DNA of 64,000 bases from Paenibacillus sp. FSL R5-0490 (GCF_001956215.1 NZ_MRTQ01000007.1:1-64000), one strand, 5' to 3'; counted from the first letter of the stretch, positions 27,338 through 36,632 are shown. Translations and numbers: made by a program. Notes: generated from the sequence alone by a model not told the origin.

Positions 27338-27514
27338 TTTGTCAGCTCCATTATTATCGGAAAAAAGCAGGAAAAAAGCCTGCTAACAAGATATTTTCGA
27401 CAATTATTTATAAAAAGCCTGCGATTTTTTTGAAAAATTCAAACAGGCCATTTTTCATTTACTCTTTAATCTATTAAAATGATGATAATAGACTTGGTTA
27501 AAGGGGCATAAAGG

Positions 27515-29254
27515 ATGCTTGAACTGCTGATTACAATGCTGGAGCGGCTTGGAATCATTGTCACGATTGCGCTGATTCTGACAAGGTTCCGCTTTTTCAG
27601 AGAGATGATTTATGGTGAAAGATTAAAACGGCAGCAGGAGTATAAAGCCATTCTTTTTTTTGGTTTCTTTGGCATCATTGGAACTTATTCCGGGCTTGCC
27701 TTCAATACAGACACACTCCAGTTTAACCGCTGGGCATCCGAGCTTGCCTCCGATGAAGCCATCGCCAATTCCAGGGTGATCGGGGTCGTACTCGCCGGAT
27801 TGCTTGGCGGCCCTAAAGTAGGGATTGGCGCAGGAATTATCGCTGGATTCCACCGGTTTACGCTAGGAGGCTTTACCGGGATTGCCTGCGGGCTGGCGTC
27901 CATAGTGGCGGGGCTGCTTGCCGGCTTTTTCCGCCGAAAGAACGAACATGTGAAGCTATCATCAGCCTTCTTCATTGGTGCTGCGGCTGAAGCCGTGCAA
28001 ATGCTGATTATCCTTGGAATATCACGGCCCATGGAAAAAGCGATCGCACTTGTCGAAATGATTGGAATCCCTATGATAATAGCAAATGGGCTTGGCAGTG
28101 CCTTATTCTTGCTGATCATAAAAAATGTCATTAACGAAGAAGAAAAAGCAGGTGCTTTTCACGCACAGAAAACGCTGCGGATTGCTGATCAGACGCTCGC
28201 ACACCTTCGGGAAGGCATCAATCCTAAGTCCGCTCTGGCAGTCTGCCTGATTTTACATAAGGAACTTCAAATGAAAGCAGTTGCAATCACCAATCACACT
28301 GAAATCCTTGCTCATGTCGGCCTTGGAAATGACCATCACCGTTCCGGAAGCCCGATTCAGACCCAGATTACACGGGATGTCATTCAACACGGAGAAATTG
28401 TGGCTGCCAATGACCAGGCCATTCACTGCCGGCAGGAAAACTGTCCTCTTGGTGCTGCCATTGTCGCTCCTTTAAAGCTGCGCGGTGAAACCATTGGAAC
28501 GCTGAAGTTTTACTTTACTTCGGAAAAAGAAATGACAAATCTCGTGATGGAGCTGATTTCGGGGCTCAGTGTACTGCTCAGCAGTCAGCTCGAAATTGCT
28601 GAAGCTGATAAAGCCTACCAGCTGGCAAAAGAAGCTGAAATTAAAGCGCTGCAGGCGCAAATCTCACCGCATTTTTTATTTAATTCATTAAATACAATAA
28701 TCTCGCTTGTGCGGATTGAGCCTGCCCAGGCACGGAAATTGCTTGTATCTCTTTCACATTTTCTGCGCCAGAACCTGACAGCCACAACCGTCAGCTGTAC
28801 GACTCTTGAACAAGAGCTCAGACATGTAAAGGCCTATTTGTCAATAGAAGAAACCCGGTTCGTAGATCGGCTCGAAGTCATATATGACATTGAGGAAGAG
28901 GCCCTTTTGGAAAGAATTCCGCCGCTCACTTTGCAGCCGATTGTGGAAAATGCCGTAAAGCATGGGATTAAAGACAAAGAACATGACTGTCTCATTATGA
29001 TCAAAATTATGAAACGGGATGGAATGACGATAGTGAAAGTGAAGGATAACGGAGAGGGCATGAGCAAGGAGAGATCTGACCAGATTGGCAAAGAAACCCT
29101 GATGTCAGAATCGGGATCCGGACTTGCGCTCTATAACATTAACCGCAGGCTGACGATGATGTTTGGTGAAGATGCTTCACTGCAAATAGCGAGCACGCCA
29201 GGCGCCGGCACTGCCATTCAATTCGCCATTCCACAAACGGAGGAAAAAAGCTGA
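27515..29254 (+). CDS. lytS: LytS-type sensor histidine kinase
   Basis: 579 residues. A 5TM-Lyt membrane sensor (about 1-200) is followed by a GAF-like domain (about 225-355, with the CRQENCPLGAAIVAPL segment conserved in LytS) and a His_kinase domain with phospho-accepting His386 (ISPHFLFNSLNT). A HATPase_c domain with PIVENAVKHG completes it. LytS of B. subtilis and BtsS of E. coli belong to this family and respond to pyruvate. It overlaps lytT by one base. The cstA gene follows, supporting a pyruvate-sensing role (inference). Confidence 0.93.
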   Translation: MLELLITMLERLGIIVTIALILTRFRFFREMIYGERLKRQQEYKAILFFGFFGIIGTYSGLAFNTDTLQFNRWASELASDEAIANSRVIGVVLAGLLGGPKVGIGAGIIAGFHRFTLGGFTGIACGLASIVAGLLAGFFRRKNEHVKLSSAFFIGAAAEAVQMLIILGISRPMEKAIALVEMIGIPMIIANGLGSALFLLIIKNVINEEEKAGAFHAQKTLRIADQTLAHLREGINPKSALAVCLILHKELQMKAVAITNHTEILAHVGLGNDHHRSGSPIQTQITRDVIQHGEIVAANDQAIHCRQENCPLGAAIVAPLKLRGETIGTLKFYFTSEKEMTNLVMELISGLSVLLSSQLEIAEADKAYQLAKEAEIKALQAQISPHFLFNSLNTIISLVRIEPAQARKLLVSLSHFLRQNLTATTVSCTTLEQELRHVKAYLSIEETRFVDRLEVIYDIEEEALLERIPPLTLQPIVENAVKHGIKDKEHDCLIMIKIMKRDGMTIVKVKDNGEGMSKERSDQIGKETLMSESGSGLALYNINRRLTMMFGEDASLQIASTPGAGTAIQFAIPQTEEKS

Positions 29255-29985
29255 TGGAAAAAACGATCCGAACTTTAATCGCTGATGACGAACGCTACAG
29301 CAGAGATGAATTAAAGCATTTACTCGAGAAATTTCCTGCAATTCAAGTTATCGGTGAGGCTGAATCGGGTGAAGCAGCGGTGATGAAAGCCATCCAGCTT
29401 CAGCCGGATGTTGTTTTCCTTGATGTGGAGATGCCCAAAATGAATGGAATGGAAGCGGCCAAATCCCTGCACGAGCTGAAAAAAGTGCCGCTTATCATCT
29501 TTGCAACGGCCTATCCGCAGTTTGCTGCTGAAGCCTTCCGCTATGAAGCTACCGATTACTTACTGAAGCCCTACGACGAGGAACAGCTCGAGCAGACCAT
29601 CAGGCGCGTGGAAAAATTGATTGGCGCAAAAAAAGAAAATGACATCGGCAAGCCGGCCGGCAAACTGGCTGTTGAAGAAGATGGGGAAATTTTATACCTG
29701 GAGCCAAAAGAGATCCTCTATATCGGCCGGGATGAAAAAGTATCCCGGATTATCACCAGAACCGGAGAGCATGAAACCAAAACCCCGCTGAAGGATTTGG
29801 AGAGCCGGCTATTGCCCTTCTCTTTTTTCAGGATTCACAAAAGTTACCTGGTGAATCTGGATTATGTAACTCGACTATCTCCCTGGTTTAACGGGGCCTA
29901 TCAGCTTGAGATGGAAGGCCGGGAAGAACTCTTGTCTGTGAGCAGGAACTATGTGAAGGCACTGAGGGTGCGATTGGAATTGTGA
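29254..29985 (+). CDS. lytT: LytTR-family response regulator
   Basis: 243 residues. The receiver domain has Asp11-12 (IADDE), the phospho-acceptor Asp57 (VVFLDVEMPKMNG) and Lys in LLKPYD. A LytTR DNA-binding domain covers about 135-240 (FFRIHKSYLVNLDYVTRLSPW). It starts with the ATG sharing a base with the lytS TGA, so the two are translationally coupled. It probably activates cstA, 300 bp downstream, by analogy with LytT-pftAB and BtsR-btsT. An intrinsic terminator separates them. Confidence 0.93.
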   Translation: MEKTIRTLIADDERYSRDELKHLLEKFPAIQVIGEAESGEAAVMKAIQLQPDVVFLDVEMPKMNGMEAAKSLHELKKVPLIIFATAYPQFAAEAFRYEATDYLLKPYDEEQLEQTIRRVEKLIGAKKENDIGKPAGKLAVEEDGEILYLEPKEILYIGRDEKVSRIITRTGEHETKTPLKDLESRLLPFSFFRIHKSYLVNLDYVTRLSPWFNGAYQLEMEGREELLSVSRNYVKALRVRLEL

Positions 29986-29988
29986 AAT

Positions 29989-30011
29989 AGCATCGGGGAC
30001 GGTGCTTTTTT
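29989..30011 (+). terminator. Intrinsic terminator of lytST
   Basis: AGCATC and GGTGCT (with one G-U pair) around a G-rich loop, then six T residues. Confidence 0.65.
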
Positions 30012-30014
30012 GTT

Positions 30015-30210
30015 TTTGGGGGTGGAGTTTGCTGCTTGGGGATGCGAGTGCACTTTGAATTAGGGTTGTACTGACCTCGAGGTTAATTGCACTTGATCTA
30101 AAATATGTACCCCACCCTCTTTCCAATCATAATATAGTGAATTTTCAAACGAACTTCCGTTTTTCCATGCATCTTAATCTCCCTTCATTGCCTTTTAATC
30201 TTCATTTTTT
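30015..30210. other. Noncoding region between lytT and cstA
   Basis: It contains GGGGGTGG near 30018 and the matching CCCCACCC near 30110, about 90 bp apart. Between them are AGTGCACTT and TTGCACTT-like motifs. This may be a decayed repeat element or a folded leader. No ORF is convincing. The cstA promoter region starts near 30216. Confidence 0.35.
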
Positions 30211-30215
30211 ACATC

Positions 30216-30234
30216 TTGGACACAAATTGTTCAA
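30216..30234 (+). promoter_or_regulatory. Inverted-repeat operator candidate in front of cstA
   Basis: TTGGACA, five bases, TGTTCAA: a 7-5-7 inverted repeat with one mismatch, just upstream of TATAAT at 30252-30257 and covering the likely -35 region. LytTR proteins usually bind imperfect direct repeats, so the binding factor is uncertain. Confidence 0.4.
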
Positions 30235-30251
30235 ATTTTCTCCTTCTTTTA

Positions 30252-30274
30252 TATAATTAATGTAAACGCATTCA
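30252..30274 (+). promoter_or_regulatory. cstA -10 element and CcpA cre site
   Basis: TATAAT at 30252-30257 is followed at 30261-30274 by TGTAAACGCATTCA, which fits TGNAARCGNWWWCA at every position. A cre near the transcription start is expected to give catabolite repression by CcpA-HPr(Ser-P). Confidence 0.75.
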
Positions 30275-30289
30275 TAAAGGGGGATAAAT

Positions 30290-31741
30290 ATGATTACTTT
30301 TTTAGCCTGTATTGCACTTTTAATTGTAGGTTATTTTACGTACGGCAAGTTTGTTGAAAAAGTCTTCGGTGTGAAGGAGGCACGTACAACACCTGCCTAT
30401 ACACATGCTGACGGTGTGGATTACATCGCTATGAGCACACCTAAGAACTCGTTAATCCAGCTGTTGAATATTGCTGGCACCGGACCGATTTTCGGTCCGA
30501 TCATGGGAGCTCTTTACGGGCCTGTTGCTTTTATCTGGATTGTGGTCGGCTGTATTTTTGCCGGTGCTGTTCATGACTATTTAACAGGAATGATTTCCAT
30601 CCGCAACCGCGGCGCTCATTTGCCTGAGCTTGCGAGCAAGTTCCTCGGGAAAGTCATGAAGCATGTTGTTAACGCTTTCGCTGTTCTGCTTCTGTTATTG
30701 GTTGGTACGGTGTTTGTTACGACTCCGGCTGATCTGCTTTATGTGGTGATGGATCAGAAGGTATCTGTAACCCTCATCATTGCTGCAATTTTCATTTATT
30801 ACATTTTGGCGACTTTACTGCCTGTTGATAAAATTATTGGCCGCTTATACCCATACTTTGGAGCATTGCTTTTAATCAGTGCACTTGGCGTTGGTATCGG
30901 TTTAGTTGCAACCGGAGCTGATATTCCGGAAATTTCTCTGCAGAATTTCCATCCGGCTAACGCACCTATTTTCCCATTGCTGTTCTTCACGATCACTTGC
31001 GGTGCTCTTTCCGGCTTCCATGCGACACAGACTCCGATTATCTCCCGTACAACTCAGAATGAGAACCAGGGACGCAAAATTTTCTATGGCATGATGATTG
31101 CAGAAGGAATTATCGCGATGATCTGGGCAGCTGCTGCAATGAGCTTGTTTGATGGCTATAACGGATTAAGTGATTTCCTTGCAAACGGCGGTCCGGGAGC
31201 AGTCGTCAGTGAAGCTTCCACAATGATGCTTGGTGCAATCGGCGGAACACTTGCTATTCTTGGAGTCGTTGTCCTTCCAATCACTTCTGGAGATACCGCT
31301 TTCCGAAGTGCACGAATGATTATTGCTGATTATATTAATTTTGCTCAGAAGAAATTCTCAAGCCGTTTGTGGATCGCTATTCCTTTGTTCGCAGTTTCAC
31401 TGGCACTTACGCAAATCGACTTTAACATTCTATGGAGATACTTCAGCTGGGCTAACCAATCAACAGCAGTTATCGCACTGTTTGTCGGTGCCATGTACTT
31501 GTATATCGCAAAGAAAAATTACTGGATTTCACTTATTCCGGGTACTTTCATGCTGCTGATGGTCTTAACGTATATCTTAAATGCACCTATCGGATTCGGT
31601 TTATCCTGGAATACTGCCTGGATTGGCGGTGCAATCGGCACAGTTGTTCTTGTAGCCCTGTTCTTCTCTGCTGCTAAAAAAGCGCGGGCGAATAATCTGC
31701 CGCTTGAAGAGGATATTTCCGGCTGGAAAAGATCTGCTTAA
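30290..31741 (+). CDS. cstA: CstA-family carbon starvation/pyruvate transporter
   Basis: 483 residues with about thirteen membrane segments. CstA signatures are visible: NIAGTGPIFGPIMGALYGP near 60, SGFHATQTPIISRT near 245 and SGDTAFRSARM near 345. It is shorter than E. coli CstA and BtsT (about 700 residues), matching the short Firmicutes form. Family members import peptides or, for BtsT, pyruvate with protons. The upstream LytS/LytT pair and the cre site suggest induction by pyruvate and repression by glucose. GGGGGAT precedes the ATG. Confidence 0.88.
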   Translation: MITFLACIALLIVGYFTYGKFVEKVFGVKEARTTPAYTHADGVDYIAMSTPKNSLIQLLNIAGTGPIFGPIMGALYGPVAFIWIVVGCIFAGAVHDYLTGMISIRNRGAHLPELASKFLGKVMKHVVNAFAVLLLLLVGTVFVTTPADLLYVVMDQKVSVTLIIAAIFIYYILATLLPVDKIIGRLYPYFGALLLISALGVGIGLVATGADIPEISLQNFHPANAPIFPLLFFTITCGALSGFHATQTPIISRTTQNENQGRKIFYGMMIAEGIIAMIWAAAAMSLFDGYNGLSDFLANGGPGAVVSEASTMMLGAIGGTLAILGVVVLPITSGDTAFRSARMIIADYINFAQKKFSSRLWIAIPLFAVSLALTQIDFNILWRYFSWANQSTAVIALFVGAMYLYIAKKNYWISLIPGTFMLLMVLTYILNAPIGFGLSWNTAWIGGAIGTVVLVALFFSAAKKARANNLPLEEDISGWKRSA

Positions 31742-31888
31742 TGGGCTGCTGTAATCCCAAATACCGGGAAGCAGTAAATGAGGAAGAGAAGAGAATAAAT
31801 GCGAAAGGTGAAGCTTCTCTCTCTCTTTCTGTTAAATTACTTTTTGGCGTGATATCCATATTCGGGATATTCTTCTATTTTATTTAGC

Positions 31889-31918
31889 AAAAAGTGCACG
31901 TGCATGCGTGCACTTTTC
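31889..31918 (+). terminator. Hairpin, probable terminator of cstA
   Basis: AAAAGTGCACG and CGTGCACTTTT arms around TGCATG. The stem is strong but the T-tract is short. It lies between cstA and panE, 27 bp before the panE start. Confidence 0.55.
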
Positions 31919-31944
31919 CATTTAACCAAAGGAGGCACTATAGT

Positions 31945-32865
31945 ATGAGAATATTAATAGTCGGAGCCGGAGCCATTGGAGGCTATTTTGGCGGAAGGCT
32001 TTTGGAAAAAGGCATGGATGTTACATTTTTGGTAAGGGAGAAAAGAAAGCAGCAGCTTGAGAAATATGGGCTGCGCGTGGAAAGTGTTCATGGGGAGATG
32101 GCGTTTCCTGGGCCGAAAACGATTCAGGCTGGAGAAGAGGCAGATTCATTCGACGTCATCCTGCTCTCTACCAAAGCTTATCATCTTGCGGGAGCCATCA
32201 GGGATATCCGTCCATACACAGACAGTAATACTATGATTCTTCCTCTCTTAAATGGAATTGCCCATATGGATCAGCTGACAGCTGCTTTTCGAGAAGAGAA
32301 TGTTCTCGGGGGACTTTGCTTTATTGAAACCACTCTTGGTGAAAATGGGAAAGTGGTTCATACCAGCCCTGTCCATGACTTGGTTTTCGGGGAGCGTTCC
32401 GGCGAAAAAACGGAACGGATTCTGAAGCTTCATGAAGCTTTTTCAGGAACAAAAGCAAACCTCCGTCTCTCTGAAAATATAGAACAGGAGATGTGGCATA
32501 AGTACCTGTTTATCTCCACGCTTTCCGGTGTCACCTCCCTGTTCCGCTCACCAATCGGACCGATTCGTGAGCAGGCATTCGGGATGGATTCGGTTAAAGA
32601 GGTTCTAAAAGAGGCATCTGCCATAATGAGAGGGCTGGGTGCTCCACTGGCTGAAGGGATTGAAGAAACCCAGGTGAGCAAAATACGTGAAATGGGTTAT
32701 GAAATGAAATCCTCCCTGCAGCGAGATATGGAAAAAGGGCAGGCAATTGAAGCTGATCACTTCTTTGGCTATTTGCTGGAGAAAGCTGACATACTGGATC
32801 TGAGTGCACCTGTTATCGGTGCCATATATGCTAATTTGAAAGTATATGAGAAAAATAGTCTTTAA
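31945..32865 (+). CDS. panE: 2-dehydropantoate 2-reductase (ketopantoate reductase)
   Basis: 306 residues from the ATG at 31945 with AAAGGAGG nine bases upstream; a longer frame from 31894 would begin inside the preceding hairpin. The NADP-binding motif is ILIVGAGAIGGYFGGRL at the N-terminus. STKAYHL near 75 carries the catalytic-type Lys, and the C-terminal ApbA/PanE domain contains SSLQRDMEKGQAIEAD. It reduces ketopantoate to pantoate in CoA biosynthesis. Other pan genes are absent here, so it may be a paralogue acting on a related keto acid. Confidence 0.9.
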   Translation: MRILIVGAGAIGGYFGGRLLEKGMDVTFLVREKRKQQLEKYGLRVESVHGEMAFPGPKTIQAGEEADSFDVILLSTKAYHLAGAIRDIRPYTDSNTMILPLLNGIAHMDQLTAAFREENVLGGLCFIETTLGENGKVVHTSPVHDLVFGERSGEKTERILKLHEAFSGTKANLRLSENIEQEMWHKYLFISTLSGVTSLFRSPIGPIREQAFGMDSVKEVLKEASAIMRGLGAPLAEGIEETQVSKIREMGYEMKSSLQRDMEKGQAIEADHFFGYLLEKADILDLSAPVIGAIYANLKVYEKNSL

Positions 32866-32867
32866 AT

Positions 32868-32905
32868 AAAAATCCGAGCAGGCCATTCTGCTCGGATTTT
32901 TATTC
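32868..32905. terminator. Bidirectional terminator
   Basis: AAAAATCCGAGCAG and CTGCTCGGATTTTT arms around GCCATT between the convergent panE and M6 protease genes. Confidence 0.92.
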
Positions 32906-32907
32906 TA

Positions 32908-34734
32908 TTATTTTGTACTGCTGTTCGAATTATAGAAGAATTTCGCTGTGATAGATCCATCCGCATTTTCTTTAATGTCTGTTACATGGATTCCGGAGTC
33001 AGCCGGGGTTGAGCTGTTGCCCTTCCAGAAATAGTAAGAGCCTGTGTGTACATTTTCTGATACAGGTGTGATTTTGCTTCCTGATTTGAAGAAATCGCCT
33101 GCATCCCCGCGGTTTAGATTTTTCTCTAAGTCATACTTGCCATCAGCCTGTAGAACAGATAAGCCGTAGTGCGTTACGACTGTTCCGTCACTAGCTGTTT
33201 CCGATTGGTTGTACTGGAAGCGTTTGTTCATCCAGTTTTCCACATTGTTTGGACGGAAGCCGGCTGTCTGGTACAGGTTGATGATGTTCTCATCTACATG
33301 CCACGCCACTAAGCCTTTAGCGTCTTCACCCTGGCGGATAAATCCTTTATTAAAGCCATCCTGCTGAACGTTTTCAAATAGGAAGTATTCAGTGCCGTTT
33401 GAGCCTGGCACTTCCATTTTGACAATGCCGTTGTCAGCATCTGCTTTATTGATTGCAGGCAATGTGATTTCCTGCACGCCATCTTCCGGTTTCACTTCAA
33501 CCGGATTTACCCATCCTAAGAAAATCTTAGAGAACGGATCAAAATGTGCCGGAGAGTTTCCGCCATATTCAGGTTTATTCGGATAGCGCAGCCATGATCC
33601 GCCTGCCATCATAGAATAGTTTCCTACCCCTTCAGAGCTATAAACCGTATCATAAAAGTCAGGTAATCCCAATGCATGTCCAAATTCATGGGCATAGACC
33701 CCAGTTTGTGCCGGGAATGGACCTGTTTTTGCTTCTTCTTTATAAGTGTTTGTGGCAGTATCAAATCCGGCAACGTTTCCGCCGATTCCCGGCTGGATGT
33801 TGTAATTGTTTACGAGTACGCCATCATAGGTCATATCTTCTTTAACTGTTTTGTCAATCCATGCTTCTTCAGGCATTCCTTCTGTTACTGGTGCCGGCTG
33901 GCCAGTTTCATAGTATTTGCCATAGTAAAGGGCGCTCAGAATATTCCACTTATGAGACCAGAATTGTGCCGGATCACGGCTGAATTCAGCCCCTGTTCCT
34001 TCATGAATGACGAAAATGTTAGGCACTTCCCCATTCTCGGCATATTTTGAGAAATCAACCTGATCGTCTGCTGCTTTCAGCAAGTCACGAATGAATTCGC
34101 CTGTATGGGCATCACCATTCACATTCCCATTTACATATTTACCGTCTTCAGCATATTTACCTTCCTGATCCAGATAGTAGGAAGCACCTTTTGGCATCTC
34201 CACCCAGACAAACTCTGTATTTTCCTTGCGGACAAGGTTCGTTTTTCCATAGCTGGATTCTTTATAAGCGTTTTGCATCGTGCGGTCCTTTGGAACATCA
34301 GGTCCATCATATTTCTGGAATTGAGGAAGCTCATAAGGATTATATTCTGTCCCAAAGATTAAATCCTCATAATATTTAGCCGGAACTTGTCCAGGCATAT
34401 CTCCAACCGGCTCATCACCTTCCGGATACTTTGCCAGAAGAACCAGAACTGGAATATCCCCTTTCGCCTCCTTATATGCAACATGATTGTCGCCAGGCTG
34501 CTGGAATTTTGCTCCCGCCTTGGCTGCTTTCTCAGCCGGATCCGCCTTTGACAGATCGATTCCCAGCTCCTTCGCTTTTGCAGTAAGTTCCGGTGACGCA
34601 CCGACATGATGTGCAAGATTGATTTGATACTTGCTTTCCTGCTTAGCCTGAGTATCTGCAGGCCCTGCTCCTGCAAAAACGGCACTTCCTGCCAGAGCAA
34701 GGGTTAAAGCTGAAGTTGATAGAACTTTTAACAA
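32908..34734 (-). CDS. Secreted M6-family metalloprotease (immune inhibitor A-like)
   Basis: About 608 residues. The start is proposed at TTG 34734, eight bases after AGGGAG; a GTG at 34743 abuts that site. A signal peptide ends near AFAGAG. A propeptide-like region leads to the M6 zinc motif HEFGHALGLPDFYD near residue 350, with three ligands HExxHxxGxxD. The C-terminal half is beta-rich. It is an exported zinc protease related to InhA and PrtV but shorter, without the long C-terminal part of B. cereus InhA. Such enzymes degrade host or environmental proteins. Confidence 0.88.
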   Translation of the reverse strand: MLKVLSTSALTLALAGSAVFAGAGPADTQAKQESKYQINLAHHVGASPELTAKAKELGIDLSKADPAEKAAKAGAKFQQPGDNHVAYKEAKGDIPVLVLLAKYPEGDEPVGDMPGQVPAKYYEDLIFGTEYNPYELPQFQKYDGPDVPKDRTMQNAYKESSYGKTNLVRKENTEFVWVEMPKGASYYLDQEGKYAEDGKYVNGNVNGDAHTGEFIRDLLKAADDQVDFSKYAENGEVPNIFVIHEGTGAEFSRDPAQFWSHKWNILSALYYGKYYETGQPAPVTEGMPEEAWIDKTVKEDMTYDGVLVNNYNIQPGIGGNVAGFDTATNTYKEEAKTGPFPAQTGVYAHEFGHALGLPDFYDTVYSSEGVGNYSMMAGGSWLRYPNKPEYGGNSPAHFDPFSKIFLGWVNPVEVKPEDGVQEITLPAINKADADNGIVKMEVPGSNGTEYFLFENVQQDGFNKGFIRQGEDAKGLVAWHVDENIINLYQTAGFRPNNVENWMNKRFQYNQSETASDGTVVTHYGLSVLQADGKYDLEKNLNRGDAGDFFKSGSKITPVSENVHTGSYYFWKGNSSTPADSGIHVTDIKENADGSITAKFFYNSNSSTK

Positions 34735-34952
34735 TATACTCACTCCCTATAATCTATTTCTGTATTCTAAATATTATAAAATATTCAGTATTTTCTAAAT
34801 AGGAGGAAAGCATGGTTTCCTATAGAATTTCGTGATACTAAAGACTTATTTTTCAGAAAAGTTACAGGTGAAAAGATTATTTCTCTGAGAAATTTCCTTT
34901 AACAGGTTAATGATTTATAATAGAGGGATATGTAAATAAAGGAGACTATAAC

Positions 34953-35141
34953 ATGACTCATATAGAAGATAATTCACCAAAAAAAATCAGCCTTAAAGAA
35001 GCAATGAAACAGCAGCTTATGAATAAAAAGCAGGGTCAGTCAGGCGGAACGTTCAATAATGCCCCCGTCAAATCCACGAAAGCGCTGAAAAGCCAGCAGA
35101 CTAAGAAGACCAATAATCAGCGGAAACGGACAGGTGTGTAA
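34953..35141 (+). CDS. Small basic hydrophilic protein upstream of ywbE
   Basis: 62 residues, rich in Lys, Gln, Ser and Asn (KISLKEAMKQQLMNKKQG at the N-terminus), predicted disordered, no membrane segment. AAAGGAG nine bases before the ATG and a one-base stop/start overlap with ywbE support translation. The charge and the link to ywbE suggest a nucleic-acid-associated protein, but the family is not one I can name. Confidence 0.6.
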   Translation: MTHIEDNSPKKISLKEAMKQQLMNKKQGQSGGTFNNAPVKSTKALKSQQTKKTNNQRKRTGV

Positions 35142-35338
35142 TGGAAGGTCAGAATCGCGCTGCCATAGCGCCAGGATTAAAGGTGAAGATCGTTCTTAAA
35201 AAAGATCAGCGGACAGGTGCGCTGACAGAAGGAATCGTGAAAGACATTTTAACGAAGTCCCCTTCCCATCCGCATGGCATTAAAGTAAGGCTTGAAGACG
35301 GACAGGTTGGCCGGGTAAAACAAATCCTGCGCCCATAA
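35141..35338 (+). CDS. ywbE: YwbE family protein (DUF2196)
   Basis: 65 residues with the typical YwbE pattern: GLKVKIVLKKDQRTGALTEG, VKDILTKSPSHPHGIKVRL and GQVGRVKQI. It looks like a small beta-rich domain. Function is unknown in the literature I know. Its ATG shares a base with the stop of the upstream 62-residue gene. Confidence 0.88.
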   Translation: MEGQNRAAIAPGLKVKIVLKKDQRTGALTEGIVKDILTKSPSHPHGIKVRLEDGQVGRVKQILRP

Positions 35339-35377
35339 GGAGCGGCCTTTTAATTTGATAACTCACGGAGGAGACTA

Positions 35378-36631
35378 TTGGTTACACTGATTAAACCTTT
35401 ACTGGTAAATATAACGATACTATTTTCATTTACGTTTAACGGAAATTTGCTTTTTCCCTATCAGACAAAGGCCCCCCTTACCTTTAAGCAAAAATTGATT
35501 TACGGCCTGCTTGGCTCATTCGGGGCACTTCTGTGTATGTTTTACCCCATTGAAACACTGGGGGAAACCCATTTTGATTTGCGCATGGTCGCGATCATGA
35601 TTGTGACACTGTATGTGGGGTGGCTGCCGGGATCCATTGTGATGCTGAGTACCGTCATTGCCCGCTATGTAATAGGCGGCCAGTTTATTTATATTGGAAT
35701 TTTGGTTTCTATATTGTCTTTTGTGATTACATTTTCCTTAAGAAGAGTGTTCCTTAATTCTAAACACCGGTTGATAACAGGTTCATTTATTCTCTTTTTT
35801 TATTTTTACTTATATATAGCCATTCTTGCGACAGCCGTCATGTTTCTGGACACCTTTTTTTATCTGACCTATTTCGCGGCGTTTTATCTGACATTTATTG
35901 CTCTTGTTTTTATAATCGAGAGTCTTTTCAGAACGAATAAACAGATCAGTGAAATGGTATATATGGATAAGCTTACAATGGTCGGCCAGCTGGCAGCTTC
36001 GATTGCCCATGAAATTAGAAACCCTTTATCCACTGTGAGGGGCTTCATTCAATATTTGAGCCATGATACGGCGGATGAGAACTTTAAAAAGTTCTCCCCT
36101 CTCATAATTGAAGAACTGGATCGCACAAACAGCATCATTACCAACTATCTTAAAGTTTCAAAGCCCGAACAGTTCCAACTGGCTAATGTCCCCCTTCATG
36201 AGGTGATTCAGGATTGCGTCCTGCTCATGAGGCCGCTTGCCTCTTATTCAAATGTAGTGATTGAGTACGGAAATAAAGGGCCATTTTATGTGAGGGGTGA
36301 TGAAGACCACCTAAAACAGGCCCTCATGAATATAATCAAGAATGGAATTGAATCGGTTCAGGAAAAAGGAAAAATCTCTATCATTACTTCTGCTGATTAT
36401 TTTCATAATACCGTTAAATTGACAATTACGGATAATGGACGGGGCATGACCTCCGAGCAGTTGGAAAATATCGGTTTGCCTTTCTACACAACGAAAACAA
36501 AGGGTACAGGCCTGGGGAGCATGGTTACGAACAAAATCATCCGTGAAATGCAGGGAACGATAGAATATGATAGCGAAATCGGCAAGGGGACGACAGTGAA
36601 CATCATACTGCCTTTGCTGAAAAATGAATAA
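35378..36631 (+). CDS. KinB-like membrane sensor histidine kinase
   Basis: 417 residues from a TTG at 35378, with CGGAGGAG four bases before it. The membrane sensor of the 5TM-Lyt/KinB type (about 8-182) includes FDLRMVAIMIVTLYVGWLPG. HisKA has the phospho-accepting His211 (SIAHEIRNPL), followed by HATPase_c with GTGLGSMV. No response regulator is adjacent, as for the kinases at 211 and 48390. It is a likely phosphorelay kinase controlling sporulation entry (inference). It follows ywbE by 40 bp and may be co-transcribed. Confidence 0.87.
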   Translation: MVTLIKPLLVNITILFSFTFNGNLLFPYQTKAPLTFKQKLIYGLLGSFGALLCMFYPIETLGETHFDLRMVAIMIVTLYVGWLPGSIVMLSTVIARYVIGGQFIYIGILVSILSFVITFSLRRVFLNSKHRLITGSFILFFYFYLYIAILATAVMFLDTFFYLTYFAAFYLTFIALVFIIESLFRTNKQISEMVYMDKLTMVGQLAASIAHEIRNPLSTVRGFIQYLSHDTADENFKKFSPLIIEELDRTNSIITNYLKVSKPEQFQLANVPLHEVIQDCVLLMRPLASYSNVVIEYGNKGPFYVRGDEDHLKQALMNIIKNGIESVQEKGKISIITSADYFHNTVKLTITDNGRGMTSEQLENIGLPFYTTKTKGTGLGSMVTNKIIREMQGTIEYDSEIGKGTTVNIILPLLKNE

Positions 36632-36632
36632 G

